DNA of 64,000 nucleotides. Source: CAUZIZ01 sp965219855. GTDB taxonomy: Bacteria; Acidobacteriota; UBA6911; RPQK01; JAJDTT01. The notes under the pieces are model-generated. The model did not search any database. It saw only the letters and a program-made list of their open reading frames with translations, and was not told where the DNA came from. The position numbers and the translations under genes are program-made. The stretch covers positions 124,001 to 188,000 of the forward strand of contig CBDCOR010000020.1 in the NCBI GenBank assembly GCA_965219855.1, in the 5' to 3' direction. Shown one piece after another: positions 48,804 to 57,326 of this stretch. Each line of letters opens with the position of its first letter. Positions within the stretch are counted from its first letter, which is position 1.

Positions 48804-49808
48804 TTAGGGTTCGAAACCGGTCTGGCGGCGGTGGTGTCCCTCCCTGGTATCGTGATCGAGCCAGGGCTCGGATCCCAGTCGAACCGACCAGGCTGTTTCG
48901 GAGTAGCCGCTGGTGCTCGGAATCGAGGCGAATCTGACCTGCAGGAGGCTTCCGGCAACCAGGGGCTGAGGTGGGCGCAGGGGCGCCAGGAACTGGCCCC
49001 AGTGGGTCTGCGGTGCGTCGGGCGCGTTGGTGAGAACCAGGCCATCGCCGAAATCAGCCCAAAACCAGGAGGCGAGTGCGTTTACGACAGCGTCACGATC
49101 GATGCGGAAAGTCAGATCCGCTGTCAGGGGTTGTGCCGCGTTTTCAAGAGGAAAGTCAACCATCTCAAGGCTCCACAGTTTGCCCGGTTCCGCTAGAATC
49201 CCCTGTGGAGAAACGTCCTGCATCGAAGTCGGAAGATCCTCACCCATGAGGCTCATATCCAGGTCGTAGGGTCGATTGAGCCAGAAGTTTCTGTCCTGCT
49301 CCAGGTCTGGGTTGGAAACGGGTGCCAGCCATACGGTGACCCGATCCGGCAGCATTCTACCTCCGGGCCTCAGCCAGCGATCTCGTGCCGTCAAGAGGGG
49401 AGCCAGGAGGTTCTCGTTGACTCCGTAGACACCGAGCCACTCCGAGAGGATGACATCTACCTTCTCCGGAGGATTGACGTTTTCGATATCGTTTTGGATG
49501 ATTTCAATGCGGTCGCTCAGTCCGTTTCGTTCCACCATTTCGGTGGCAAATTCTGCGATGTTGGTTCGTTCCACAGCATAGACGCGCTTGGCTCCGGCCT
49601 GAGCTGCAAACATGCTCAGGACTCCCGTCCCCGCACCCATATCAAGCACGACGTCTCCCGGCTTGACTGAAGAGAAGATTGCCTGCTGGTAGACCCGAGT
49701 CCGGGTCGCATCCCGCAGCATCCCTCTGTGGACTTCCAGGTCCTCGTATTCTTCGAGGTAATCTTGGCTTTCCTGCACTCGATCGGTGCTTTCGATCCTA
49801 GCCCGCAT
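48804..49808 (-). CDS. protein arginine methyltransferase-like enzyme
   Basis: A 334-residue SAM-dependent methyltransferase of the PRMT type. Motif I is VVLDMGAGTGVLSMFAAQAG (~53-72). The double-E loop is SEWLGVYGVNENL (Glu123 and Glu132). The THW loop is at 268-270 in the context NAPDAPQTHWGQFLAPL, with a beta-barrel between. These are the hallmarks of eukaryotic PRMT1-like enzymes that methylate arginine in proteins. The start ATG CGG G is formed by the end of MITE copy 3; GTG within the next dozen codons (VQESQDYLEEY) is an alternative, and the native start may be lost. The substrate in this bacterium is unknown. Confidence 0.85.
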   Translation of the reverse strand: MRARIESTDRVQESQDYLEEYEDLEVHRGMLRDATRTRVYQQAIFSSVKPGDVVLDMGAGTGVLSMFAAQAGAKRVYAVERTNIAEFATEMVERNGLSDRIEIIQNDIENVNPPEKVDVILSEWLGVYGVNENLLAPLLTARDRWLRPGGRMLPDRVTVWLAPVSNPDLEQDRNFWLNRPYDLDMSLMGEDLPTSMQDVSPQGILAEPGKLWSLEMVDFPLENAAQPLTADLTFRIDRDAVVNALASWFWADFGDGLVLTNAPDAPQTHWGQFLAPLRPPQPLVAGSLLQVRFASIPSTSGYSETAWSVRLGSEPWLDHDTREGHHRRQTGFEP

Positions 49809-49990
49809 TTCTCATCGCTGGTCTACTGCGACGCCGCAATCATCCGCCCTGGCTGTCTTATGCTCGGTCGGCCTCCTCGACGTACTGTACAAGTACGACT
49901 GCGGCGGCTCGCCACGAGTGGTCTCGGTCGCAAGCCTTGCCAGGACGGCCCTTGCGGCGCCTCGCTACGACAAGCGATGAGAAATCTGGG
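49802..49990 (+). repeat. MITE copy 3 (189 bp)
   Basis: The ends CCCGCATTTCTCATCGCT and, inverted, CCCAGATTTCTCATCGCT are flanked by a perfect CTAG duplication at 49798-49801 and 49991-49994. It is almost identical inside to copy 2 at 10107-10296. It separates two minus-strand genes, abutting the stop of one and supplying the likely start codon of the other. Confidence 0.9.
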
Positions 49991-49994
49991 CTAG

Positions 49995-51971
49995 TCATTC
50001 TGGGCCCACTCTGGCCGCCATTTCTTGGTAGAGCTCCCGGGCCTTCTCGAAGAGTTGGATCACCTCCTGCCGCTGAAGGGGATCTGGAATCTTGGCCTTC
50101 TTCCTTGCCCAAAGGAGAGCCTCATCGACCCATTTGAGAAAGAAGGCGGCGTCGCGGGGCGAGGTCCGGGGCTCGGCGTCGACGTCAATATAGATCGGAC
50201 TGGTGTGGGCCATCAGGGGGATTCCCATTTGGTAGGGGAGTTGACGTCCCCGGGCCCGTGCGGCAATCCAGGAACTGTTCCCAACCGTGACTCGTCCACG
50301 CAGGATCAGATCCCGGCTTCCGGCTTCGTTGTCCCAGGCAGCGACGACCTCTCCTCCCTGGACAATCTCGATCTGGTCGACAGGGATCCAGGATCGTACC
50401 GAGACCTCGAAGTCGATCTCCTCCCCTTGGGAGCCGTTTATGGTTGCTCCCAGGTTCTTGCCTGCGGCCTTGAAGCGGAGAAGAGGTCCGGTGGTGACAA
50501 AGGTACGACCCGCGCGAATTCCTTCCAGCCAGCTCTCGTACGAGAAAGGGCCCTTCACCTGGACATAGGTGCGAGGGATCCCGGTGACCTGGCTGTTGGC
50601 CATCTTGTCGGTTCCGGCCGTGGCAGGCAGTTTGAAGCCACAGTTCAAGAAGCCGTACCAGACCTTGGCCCCTGGTGGGCGGCCGCTGCGGGAAGCAAAA
50701 GGATCACCCCAGGTCATCAGATCGACCGAATCCACCTTCCCAAGGGCCACATCGACGGCCAGCTCACCATGGGGACCAGGGAAATGGGCCCAGCCGACAA
50801 AGCCTCCCTGGGCGTGGGTTTTATCGGCTTGGTGCGCCATCGGAGGGTAGTCCAGGCCTCCCAGCACACCCTCATCCGGTCCACCCCAGGTCAGGGGATA
50901 GACCAGGTCTTTGAGGTTCAGCAGAACCGTGTGTCCGAGGTAGTCGTGCCGGCATTCTTCGTTCACATAGACAATTCGGTCTGGTTCCGAGATCAGATCG
51001 GGAGCACCCGTGAAATGCTCCACGTTGGTGATCAGCTCGTCCCATTTGGTTGCCAGGATGTTGACCACATTGAGTTCCTCCGCCTGGGCTTCCAGAAGCG
51101 CTCCGTGGGGGCTGACGAAGTGGACGTGGGTGTCTCCCGAATACCAGCCTTCCTGCTGCAAGTTGGACCAGCGCTGCAGCTTGACTTCGAGTGCGCTCGG
51201 CGTGGAACCTTTTACCGTGAATTTCGACCGATACGGCTCGTACTCGAGCCCCCGCAGGATCTCCAATTTGTAGTCACCATCGCGGAGGGGCAGGATGAAA
51301 TCCGCTGGGATATAGGCATAGGTCTTGTCTTCGACTATCACGTCGCCGCCCACGTCCTCTCTCCAGCCCGTAGAGATCCTTTTCTGATGGCCCTGAGGCG
51401 GCCAGTAATTGTCGCCACTATCTACGACTCGGACTCTGGCGGCCAAGGGCAAACCGGTCTCCGCATCCCGGAGACGGACTGGCAAGAGGTGGAGCTGGTG
51501 TTGCTCCGGCAAGTCCACCCTCAGGGCGGAAGGAAGTTCGGGCCGTCTCTCGCTGGCGATGTGGTGGATCAGCCATTTGTCTGCTGTCTTGCGTAGGGTC
51601 AGCGTCAGGCCCGGTTTGAAGACGCCGCGGGAGCGATAGATAAAGACGGGGTGCACACGGATTCCCTCCTCGACTTGTTTAAAGTAGGCGAAGCGCATCC
51701 AGATGTGTGTGATCTTGTGCATCCCGAGCCGGAGTTGTTCCACGTACTCGTCCCGAGTCTTTCCCTCGGCCGTATTCATGTCCGGAGCCAAAACCGAAGC
51801 CATCGTCTCCAAATCTCGGTTGAGCAGGGCGTTGGCCCACCTGTGCACGGCCAGGCGGGCTTCGACCATATCCGGGGTGGTATGGCTCAGCAGGTAGGAT
51901 TCCGAGCTGGTGGCAGTTACCAGCAGTAGAAGCATCGTCCAGGTTTTCTTGCTCAGGGATTTACGGTTCAT
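49995..51971 (-). CDS. secreted CehA/McbA-like metallohydrolase (PHP superfamily)
   Basis: A 658-residue exported protein. The N-terminal signal (TWTMLLLLVTATSSESYLLS) is followed by an NTF2-like region (HRWANALLNRDLETMASVLA, WLIHHIASERR). The C-terminal half carries the PHP metal motif GWYSGDTHVHFVSPHG, then GGFVGWAHFPGPHGE and LPATAGTDKMANSQ, and a beta domain (AGRTFVTTGPLLRFKAAG). This order is that of CehA/McbA family hydrolases. The substrate is unknown, probably a phosphoester or ester. The stop TGA touches the target duplication of MITE copy 3; the reading frame is intact. Confidence 0.82.
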   Translation of the reverse strand: MNRKSLSKKTWTMLLLLVTATSSESYLLSHTTPDMVEARLAVHRWANALLNRDLETMASVLAPDMNTAEGKTRDEYVEQLRLGMHKITHIWMRFAYFKQVEEGIRVHPVFIYRSRGVFKPGLTLTLRKTADKWLIHHIASERRPELPSALRVDLPEQHQLHLLPVRLRDAETGLPLAARVRVVDSGDNYWPPQGHQKRISTGWREDVGGDVIVEDKTYAYIPADFILPLRDGDYKLEILRGLEYEPYRSKFTVKGSTPSALEVKLQRWSNLQQEGWYSGDTHVHFVSPHGALLEAQAEELNVVNILATKWDELITNVEHFTGAPDLISEPDRIVYVNEECRHDYLGHTVLLNLKDLVYPLTWGGPDEGVLGGLDYPPMAHQADKTHAQGGFVGWAHFPGPHGELAVDVALGKVDSVDLMTWGDPFASRSGRPPGAKVWYGFLNCGFKLPATAGTDKMANSQVTGIPRTYVQVKGPFSYESWLEGIRAGRTFVTTGPLLRFKAAGKNLGATINGSQGEEIDFEVSVRSWIPVDQIEIVQGGEVVAAWDNEAGSRDLILRGRVTVGNSSWIAARARGRQLPYQMGIPLMAHTSPIYIDVDAEPRTSPRDAAFFLKWVDEALLWARKKAKIPDPLQRQEVIQLFEKARELYQEMAARVGPE

Positions 51972-51990
51972 CCTAGCCTCCTTACCTAAT

Positions 51991-52378
51991 TGTAGCGAGC
52001 GGCCTCATACCGCCGAGCAACACCGGCGTCTGCTTGAGTGTACACTTTCCAGGAGGCCGCTTCAGCGGCCTGGCGCGAAGCGCAATAGACCCGGTGTTTA
52101 CGCCGGGGTAACCCGGTCTCCTACCCCTCCTGAGGGCCGTTCACGGTCCTTCTCGAACGGCGGCTTTAGCCATCGTCGACCCGGAGTCTGGCTGAAGCCC
52201 GCGTTCGAGAAGCCCGCTAAAGCGGGTTCCGCTATCTGCCGTTCCGCCCACCCGGCCCTGAAGGACCGGGCTATTGCGCTTCGCGCTAGACCGCTGAAGC
52301 GGTCTCTTAGCAACCACATCACGCCGAAGCAGGAAACTTGACCAGTCTGTGAACTTCTTCTCCACCAAGGGGCCCTAG
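51991..52378 (+). repeat. 388-bp structured repeat, copy 2
   Basis: It has the same length as 40761-41148 and differs at two noticed positions (GCGGGTTCCGC for GCGGGCTCCGC; CTTCTTCTCC for CTTCCTCTCC). It lies just upstream of the start of the CehA-like gene, as the first copy lies just upstream of the start of the sialidase-like gene at 40687, in both cases pointing away from it. Confidence 0.88.
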
Positions 52379-52680
52379 AATGTAGCGTGCTTGAAGTCTC
52401 CCTGGAATTGAACGGAACGGCTACGGCTAAGGTAAAACTTGAACCAATACCTGGCGCATGCGCGGTCATTGCGAAGGGTCAGGGAAGCCCCAAGCACAAG
52501 CGAGGGTTCGGGCCGCGGCAGCATACGTCGACAAACGGGCTTTCAAGCGAAGGCCAGCAGACGAGTCGGGAAGAGTTGTGCCGGTCCCCAACCCCTCGCT
52601 CGCGCTTCAGGCTGCTGTGGATCGGAAAGTTTCCTTCTTGAATTGGGCCAGCGATCCTGGGGGCGGGACTGCGTCTAGTC
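52379..52680. other. gene-free stretch beside the CRISPR remnant
   Basis: No gene was recognised on either strand; the plus-strand ORFs have no family character. No second CRISPR repeat was found here. Confidence 0.45.
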
Positions 52681-52717
52681 GTTTCAGTCCCCTCTTCATT
52701 GGGGAAGTCATTTCAAC
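52681..52717 (-). CRISPR. single orphan CRISPR repeat (37 bp)
   Basis: On the strand of the cas genes the unit reads GTTGAAATGACTTCCCC, then AATGAAGA, then GGGGACTGAAAC. It begins GTTG, ends GAAAC and has the partial palindrome TTCCCC/GGGGA expected of a type I repeat. It lies about 156 bp downstream of the cas4 stop, where a leader and array would be. No second repeat or spacer was found within several hundred bases on either side. Confidence 0.65.
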
Positions 52718-52873
52718 CGCTTGTGAAGTTACTCCAAATCAACCAGTTACGGTATGGGAAGCTGATGACGTTGACGAGAACCTGTTTCTTGCGGCTAAGG
52801 CCTTCCACTTTTCGCATTCTTGCCAGCCTGAGCCAATAAGTCTCTAACAAAAGTTACCAGAAAGCCAGTTCAA

Positions 52874-53065
52874 TCAAAAGACGTCTCCGCAGTAGTTCCT
52901 GAACTCACAGTCTTTACATCGACTTCGGTAGGTTGTCGCGTCAGGAAAATCTTTTTGAGCGATCATGGTCCGAATTTCAGATAGAGCTGCAGCGGTCTCG
53001 GTTTTCAGCTGCTGGGTCAGGTTCACTTTCACTACACTATGTCGCTGGATCAAATACACGAACCC
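52874..53065 (-). pseudogene. cas4: cas4 C-terminal fragment
   Basis: The surviving ~60 residues end HSVVKVNLTQQLKTETAAAL, then SEIRTMIAQKDFPDATTYRS and RCKDCEFRNYCGDVF. The spacing C-x2-C-x5-C is the Fe-S cluster tail of Cas4 exonucleases, which trim pre-spacers during adaptation. The RecB-like nuclease core and the first cysteine are missing. The fragment is joined directly to the end of the Cas8-like sequence with no cas7, cas5, cas6, cas1 or cas2 between, so a deletion has removed the middle of the operon. Confidence 0.72.
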
Positions 53066-54505
53066 GGTGGCATTGCGCAAGGCGCGCGCGCGCCAGACTC
53101 AAGAAGCCAGCGTTTTCGACAACATTTTTCATGGCGAATCCTTTCGCGAGCAGCCGATCGAGATAAATAGTGGAAAAGGGCCGCCCAAAATCCTTGGTGC
53201 CGAACCTCTGCATCAGATGAACGGCAAAACTCGAGTGAAATTCCAGCAGCTCGTCAAGTTGCCCGGTGAGCAGCCAGGCCGGAAACCGCTGCAGAATCGC
53301 GCCATCGTCGGACTTGCTTTCGTCCAGAGAGGCAAGGCAACCGTAGCTGCGCTTGGTTCCACGCCCGGGGTCCGAGCCGATCGCTTCGCGGATCAGCTCC
53401 AGGTAGTCCTCACCGTCGTCTCGGTTCTTGATCTTGAACCAGGCTGGCAACGGCAAGAGCGACTCGTTCATCAGAGCCGACGCCGTGCCCAGACTCATGA
53501 AGTAGGCCAGTCGCAAACCGGCGATGATGTCCGCGGGACTCTTGCCGAGAATGTCTAGGGCGAGCGTCGTTTCGTTCTCTGTCAACTGGCCAGCATCGCT
53601 GACGAAGCCCTCAGAGTGACGGATGAGCACCTCGGTGCAGCGTAACGTCGCCTCGATGTCCAGACGGACGCCGCCCCAGAGATTGAGCTGACGCAAGGCG
53701 TTCCGCACTCGTTCCAACTCTGAGACGCGAATATTCCGAGGCTCGATGACGTAGAACTTGAAGTCGTCACCGCTGCGATAGGCCAACATCGCGGTCCACA
53801 TCCCGCGGATCTTCATCCACTCCGCGAAAGGATCCAGGAGCTGGTTGGGAACGGAGCCCGGTGACCGGGACTCCGTCTTCGGAGCGCTGACACCCTTGCC
53901 GCCAATCGGATTGAGAATCTGGGAGTTGGAAACAGTGGGCTCGTCATCGAAATTCTCACCGGAGAGGCGGGCGATCGCCCAGGCAAGAGCGCGATCAGGA
54001 TCTTCGGCTATCCATTTGGCGAGGTGCAGATCGGCCCACCAGCCCTTTCGCATCGATGCCAGTTTGGATGCCAGGTCAAAATCGGGCGACGGCTGTTCAG
54101 GCGCGCTCGCGCCCTGAGTCTCGAGGGCGCCTTTAATCTTCCTCTGCGCTTTCTCCACTCGACGAAAACGTCTCGCTTTTGGCGTTCTCGCTCGTAATCG
54201 ATAACGTGGAATAGGGCGGGATGCTCAGCTTCGTTCTTCCGTACGCAGATGTAGGGATAGCCAGGACCCGGCGGACGACTGGCTGGAGAGCTTTCCCATT
54301 GAATCTGGAAAGCGCCGCCGTCTTCAGCGATAAATGGTGGCGAAGCGGAGCCCATCTCCTCTATCAAGGAAGCGATCCCGATCGCCTCCAGGATGTCGGC
54401 GTAGGTGCCAGTGCGCCTGGCACAACGGATCGGGTGGAAATAGTCGGGTGTGTGACTCGCGTCAATATCAAGAATCTTCTTGCCTTCTTCTGATGCCCGT
54501 GTCAT
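53040..54505 (-). pseudogene. large type I effector subunit (Cas8-like), frameshifted
   Basis: The start MTRASEEGKKILDID at 54505 overlaps the end of the upstream cas3 sequence (ATGA). The first frame runs to about 54170 and the second from there to 53037, with the shift near CCAAAAGCG. A second shift in GCGCGCGCGC near 53085 precedes LRNATGFVY. Readable parts include SHTPDYFHPIRCARRTGTYA, FKFYVIEPRNIRVSELERVR and LPAWFKIKNRDDGEDYLELI. I do not recognise the exact family; the large size, the position between cas3 and cas4 and the operon overlap point to a Cas8-type protein. The subtype cannot be fixed. Confidence 0.55.
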
Positions 54506-55600
54506 ACCGCAGATCCTATTCTTGTGCCTTCCTGGTCCGCCAAGCGCAGCCGGCGCGATAGGTAACAATACAATGGCCAAAGCAATCCGGGGTCGTCCCG
54601 GAAATGGACCTGAGCGTCTGGCTTTTCCATTCGCTGCCGAAACCGCTGCTGTTGGGCCGGATCAGAGGCAAGGTCGAAGCCTTCCTGGTGCAGAATCTCA
54701 GCTAGCGCCGACTCTGCACCGGACGCGAGGTGAAAATTCGCAGGCAGTGTCGAAAGTCGCGCTGTATGGTGCCGCCCGATGGCCCAAATGATGGCGACCA
54801 GTAGATCCTATCGGGTGTTTTCAACATTGGCGCCATCTAACGATCGCGCTAACCCCGGAAGCGATGCCAACGCTCCCTCCATAGCGTGGTTGGGCCGCGC
54901 GAAGCGCCTCTCGCGCTGCAGCTGCCAATCGGTCCATGGATCGTAGTCTGTGTGCGCGATGAGCCCTTCGGGAGCCGCAGTCGAGTCTTTCTGGAACTCG
55001 TTTTGACGCTGCCAGCGCCAGATCCGCCGCTTGGAGCGCTGAGCCGGCAAGTCTCAAACTTCCTCGTCGGAGATCTCGAACGGTTCCGCGTCAAGCGTTT
55101 CGGCGATCAGGTTGATCGCTGGATCCGACAGCGTAGCGGTCATGAGGAGAAACTGGCAAGGCCTTCGCTCCTTGTGGAGTCGATGCAGCATCTCTATCGC
55201 CGTTGCCAGCGCCCTGTCCGGCTCTAGCAGGTGTAACTCGTCGAACACGACCATCGAGCCAATTAGAGCGCCGGCATTCATGTTGTCCAGCCTCGGGGGG
55301 AGCGAAACCGGATGGAGGAGGTAGCTGGACAGGAGCTGATCGATGGTCGTGAAAGTCAGATCAGCTTGAAAGAAACGATCGTCTTGTTGACCTCCAATCT
55401 GGAGACAGCAGTAGCGGACATCGCCCGAGTAATCTCGATGATCGATTCGATCCTCGACCCGACCTAGGAGTCCGCACTTGCCCATCCTGCAGAGGACCTC
55501 GGAATGAAGGGTGGTTGCAAGGGTTCGCAGCGGCAAAGCGTAAAGCAACCGGTCGGCAATCGGGGTGCCTTGGAGCACAGCTCTGCCTTCATTCTCATAG
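54502..55600 (-). pseudogene. cas3: cas3 helicase remnant, N-terminus lost and frames broken
   Basis: The helicase part (to 55054) shows ADRLLYALPLRTLATTLHSE, TFTTIDQLLSSYLLHPVSLP, the DExH box MVVFDELHLLEPDRALATAI and motif III FLLMTATLSDP, as in Cas3. The Walker A segment is missing. After 55054 other frames continue with PEGLIAHTDYDPWTDWQLQ and finally LLWPLYCYLSRRLRLADQEG, which resembles the end of a Cas3 HD domain. HD after the helicase would fit subtype I-G-like Cas3, but this is tentative. The upstream edge meets the brnT promoter region. Confidence 0.75.
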
Positions 55601-55649
55601 TTTAGAAGAGACCCCTTCACAGCCATGCAGGGGCAGGAATTTGCTGCTT

Positions 55650-55681
55650 GCGGGAGTGTATATACGCTTGTATGCTAACCC
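55650..55681 (+). promoter_or_regulatory. candidate brnTA promoter/operator
   Basis: The AT-rich stretch with TATATAC and GTATGC just before the brnT ATG contains the short inverted motif GTATATAC. BrnT/BrnA operons are autorepressed by the antitoxin at such sites; here the assignment is by position and composition only. Confidence 0.35.
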
Positions 55682-55987
55682 ATGCAGTTCGCGTGGGATC
55701 CTAGCAAGAGCGAGGCTAATCTGCGCGACCGTGGCTTCGACTTCGCCTTTGCAACGTTGAACTTCGACGGACCAACAGTGGAGGTCGAGGACCGCAGACG
55801 GGACTATGGAGAGAGGCGCATGGTGGTGATGGGCCTGGCGGACGGGTGGAATCTTACCGTAGTCTACACCGACCGAGTCTACACTGACCGGACTGCCGAA
55901 GGCCGCATCGTGCGGCGAATCGTATCAGCACGGAGGAGTAGTTGCCGTGAGCGTCAAATCTACAACGAAGCGACCGAGCAAGGCTAG
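55682..55987 (+). CDS. brnT: BrnT-type ribonuclease toxin
   Basis: A 101-residue protein matching BrnT: MQFAWDPSKSEANLRDRGFD at the start, VEVEDRRRDYGERRMVVMGL in the middle, IVRRIVSARRSSCRERQIYN at the end. BrnT is an RNase of the RelE-like fold that stops translation and is held by BrnA. The segment VYTDRVYTDR is a 15-bp tandem duplication (55862-55876 and 55877-55891, two differences) in the last strands, which may disturb the fold. The gene overlaps brnA by 41 bp. Confidence 0.85.
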   Translation: MQFAWDPSKSEANLRDRGFDFAFATLNFDGPTVEVEDRRRDYGERRMVVMGLADGWNLTVVYTDRVYTDRTAEGRIVRRIVSARRSSCRERQIYNEATEQG

Positions 55988-56264
55988 GCGGTCTAGCCGG
56001 GGACAGGCCGATCTTCATCGCCTCCACCGGGCATCTGAAGCTGAAATCGCTCGTACGTCACCACCAGAATTGCGAGACCTGCCACCGGACTTCTGGGACG
56101 AAGCCGCTGTGTTGCCCGCGCCGAAGCGAGCGATCTCGTTGCGCGTAGATCAGGATGTCCTCGAATGGTTCCGAGAAACCGGACCTCGGTATCAAACCCG
56201 GATGAACGCCGTGTTGCGCACGTACGTCTCCAAGATGCGGCAAGCTCAGAAAGCCAAGCGCTAG
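55947..56264 (+). CDS. brnA: BrnA-type antitoxin
   Basis: A 105-residue protein starting at GTG 55947 inside the end of brnT. The basic N-terminal extension (STTKRPSKARRSSRG) is followed by the BrnA signature DLPPDFWDEAAVLPAPKRAI, SLRVDQDVLEWFRETGPRYQ and TRMNAVLRTYV, a ribbon-helix-helix DNA-binding region. It neutralises BrnT and should repress the operon. The gene is intact. Confidence 0.85.
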   Translation: MSVKSTTKRPSKARRSSRGQADLHRLHRASEAEIARTSPPELRDLPPDFWDEAAVLPAPKRAISLRVDQDVLEWFRETGPRYQTRMNAVLRTYVSKMRQAQKAKR

Positions 56265-56375
56265 AAACGCCGCACACAGAGTACGGTCTGACACGACGCG
56301 GACCAGCCGTGTAGTCGAATTCGATTCGACATCTTTACAACCCCTCGCCGACACCGTCGCCAACCGAGAACTCGA

Positions 56376-57164
56376 CTAGGAGGATCTGGCTGTCCAGTTC
56401 TCTTCGCGGGTGAACGCCCAATTGTCCGCCGAAGACAGACTCTCGTTATAGGAGTAACCGCGCTCATCGAATGCCTTGATCTCTTCCGCGTCTTGCAGCC
56501 GGTTCTTGATGATGAACGCACTCATGAGGCCACGAGCCTTCTTGGCGTAGAAGCCGATCACCTTGTACTGGCCTGCCTTGGCATCCTTGAACTCCGGCGT
56601 CACGATGCGGGCGCCGAGCTTCTTACTGACAACAGACTTGAAATACTCGTTGGAGGCCAGGTTGATCAGCAGGCCACCCCGTAGCCGCAGATCCGCGTTC
56701 AAAGACTCCGTGATCTTGTCACCCCAGAACTGATAGAGGTTATTCCCCTGGGCCGTCTTCAACTTGGTTCCCATTTCCAGCCGATAGGCCTGGATCAGAT
56801 CGAGCGGCCGCAGCACTCCGTAGAGTCCCGAGAGAATCCTCAGGTGGTCCTGGGCGAAGGCGAGATCGTCAGCACTGAAGGTCTGGGCAGACATGCCCTC
56901 GTAGACATCACCTCGGAATGCCAGCAGCGCCTGCTTGGCGTTATCCGGGGTGAAAGGCGTCTTCCACTGGCGGTAGCGCTGGTAGTTCAAGAGAGCCAAC
57001 TTTTGACTGATGCCCATCAACTCCGACAACTCTCCGGGGGAGAGTTTGCGGGTGGCCTGGATCAACTGGCGCGACTCCTTCAGGAAATCGGGAGTCGAGT
57101 GATCCTTACAGTTTCCCGGCGGGCTGAAATCCAGTGTCTTGGCGGGTGAAATGGTGATCAGCAT
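56376..57164 (-). CDS. yaaA: YaaA/UPF0246 peroxide-stress family protein
   Basis: A 262-residue protein with the diagnostic start MLITISPAKTLDFSPPG and the motifs YEGMSAQTFSADDLAFAQDH, LYGVLRPLDLIQAYRLEMGT, LYQFWGDKITESLN, LINLASNEYFKSV and VIGFYAKKARGLM. In E. coli YaaA limits free iron and DNA damage under hydrogen peroxide. An AGAGG site precedes the ATG. The length is usual and the gene is intact. It is one of few undamaged housekeeping-type genes in the window. Confidence 0.93.
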   Translation of the reverse strand: MLITISPAKTLDFSPPGNCKDHSTPDFLKESRQLIQATRKLSPGELSELMGISQKLALLNYQRYRQWKTPFTPDNAKQALLAFRGDVYEGMSAQTFSADDLAFAQDHLRILSGLYGVLRPLDLIQAYRLEMGTKLKTAQGNNLYQFWGDKITESLNADLRLRGGLLINLASNEYFKSVVSKKLGARIVTPEFKDAKAGQYKVIGFYAKKARGLMSAFIIKNRLQDAEEIKAFDERGYSYNESLSSADNWAFTREENWTARSS

Positions 57165-57326
57165 AGCGCTTGCCTCTTTGATGTGATCCGTGTCTAGGTG
57201 TAACGGTTTCCATTGTAACGCAAGGGGGCTGAATGTCGACCGGGAGCTTGGGGCCCTGGCCGGAGAAATCGGATGAAATGTCCGGACGCGCGGTGCGCTG
57301 AAGAAGGGAGTTGCCGAATCACTCTA

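Noticed and set aside
50025..51596. 523-codon plus-strand ORF over the CehA-like gene
   Set aside because: It is antisense to a complete gene with signal peptide and PHP motifs; no domain sense of its own.
52379..52870. A longer CRISPR array around the single repeat
   Set aside because: No second copy of the 37-bp unit, even degenerate, was found at spacer distance on either side.
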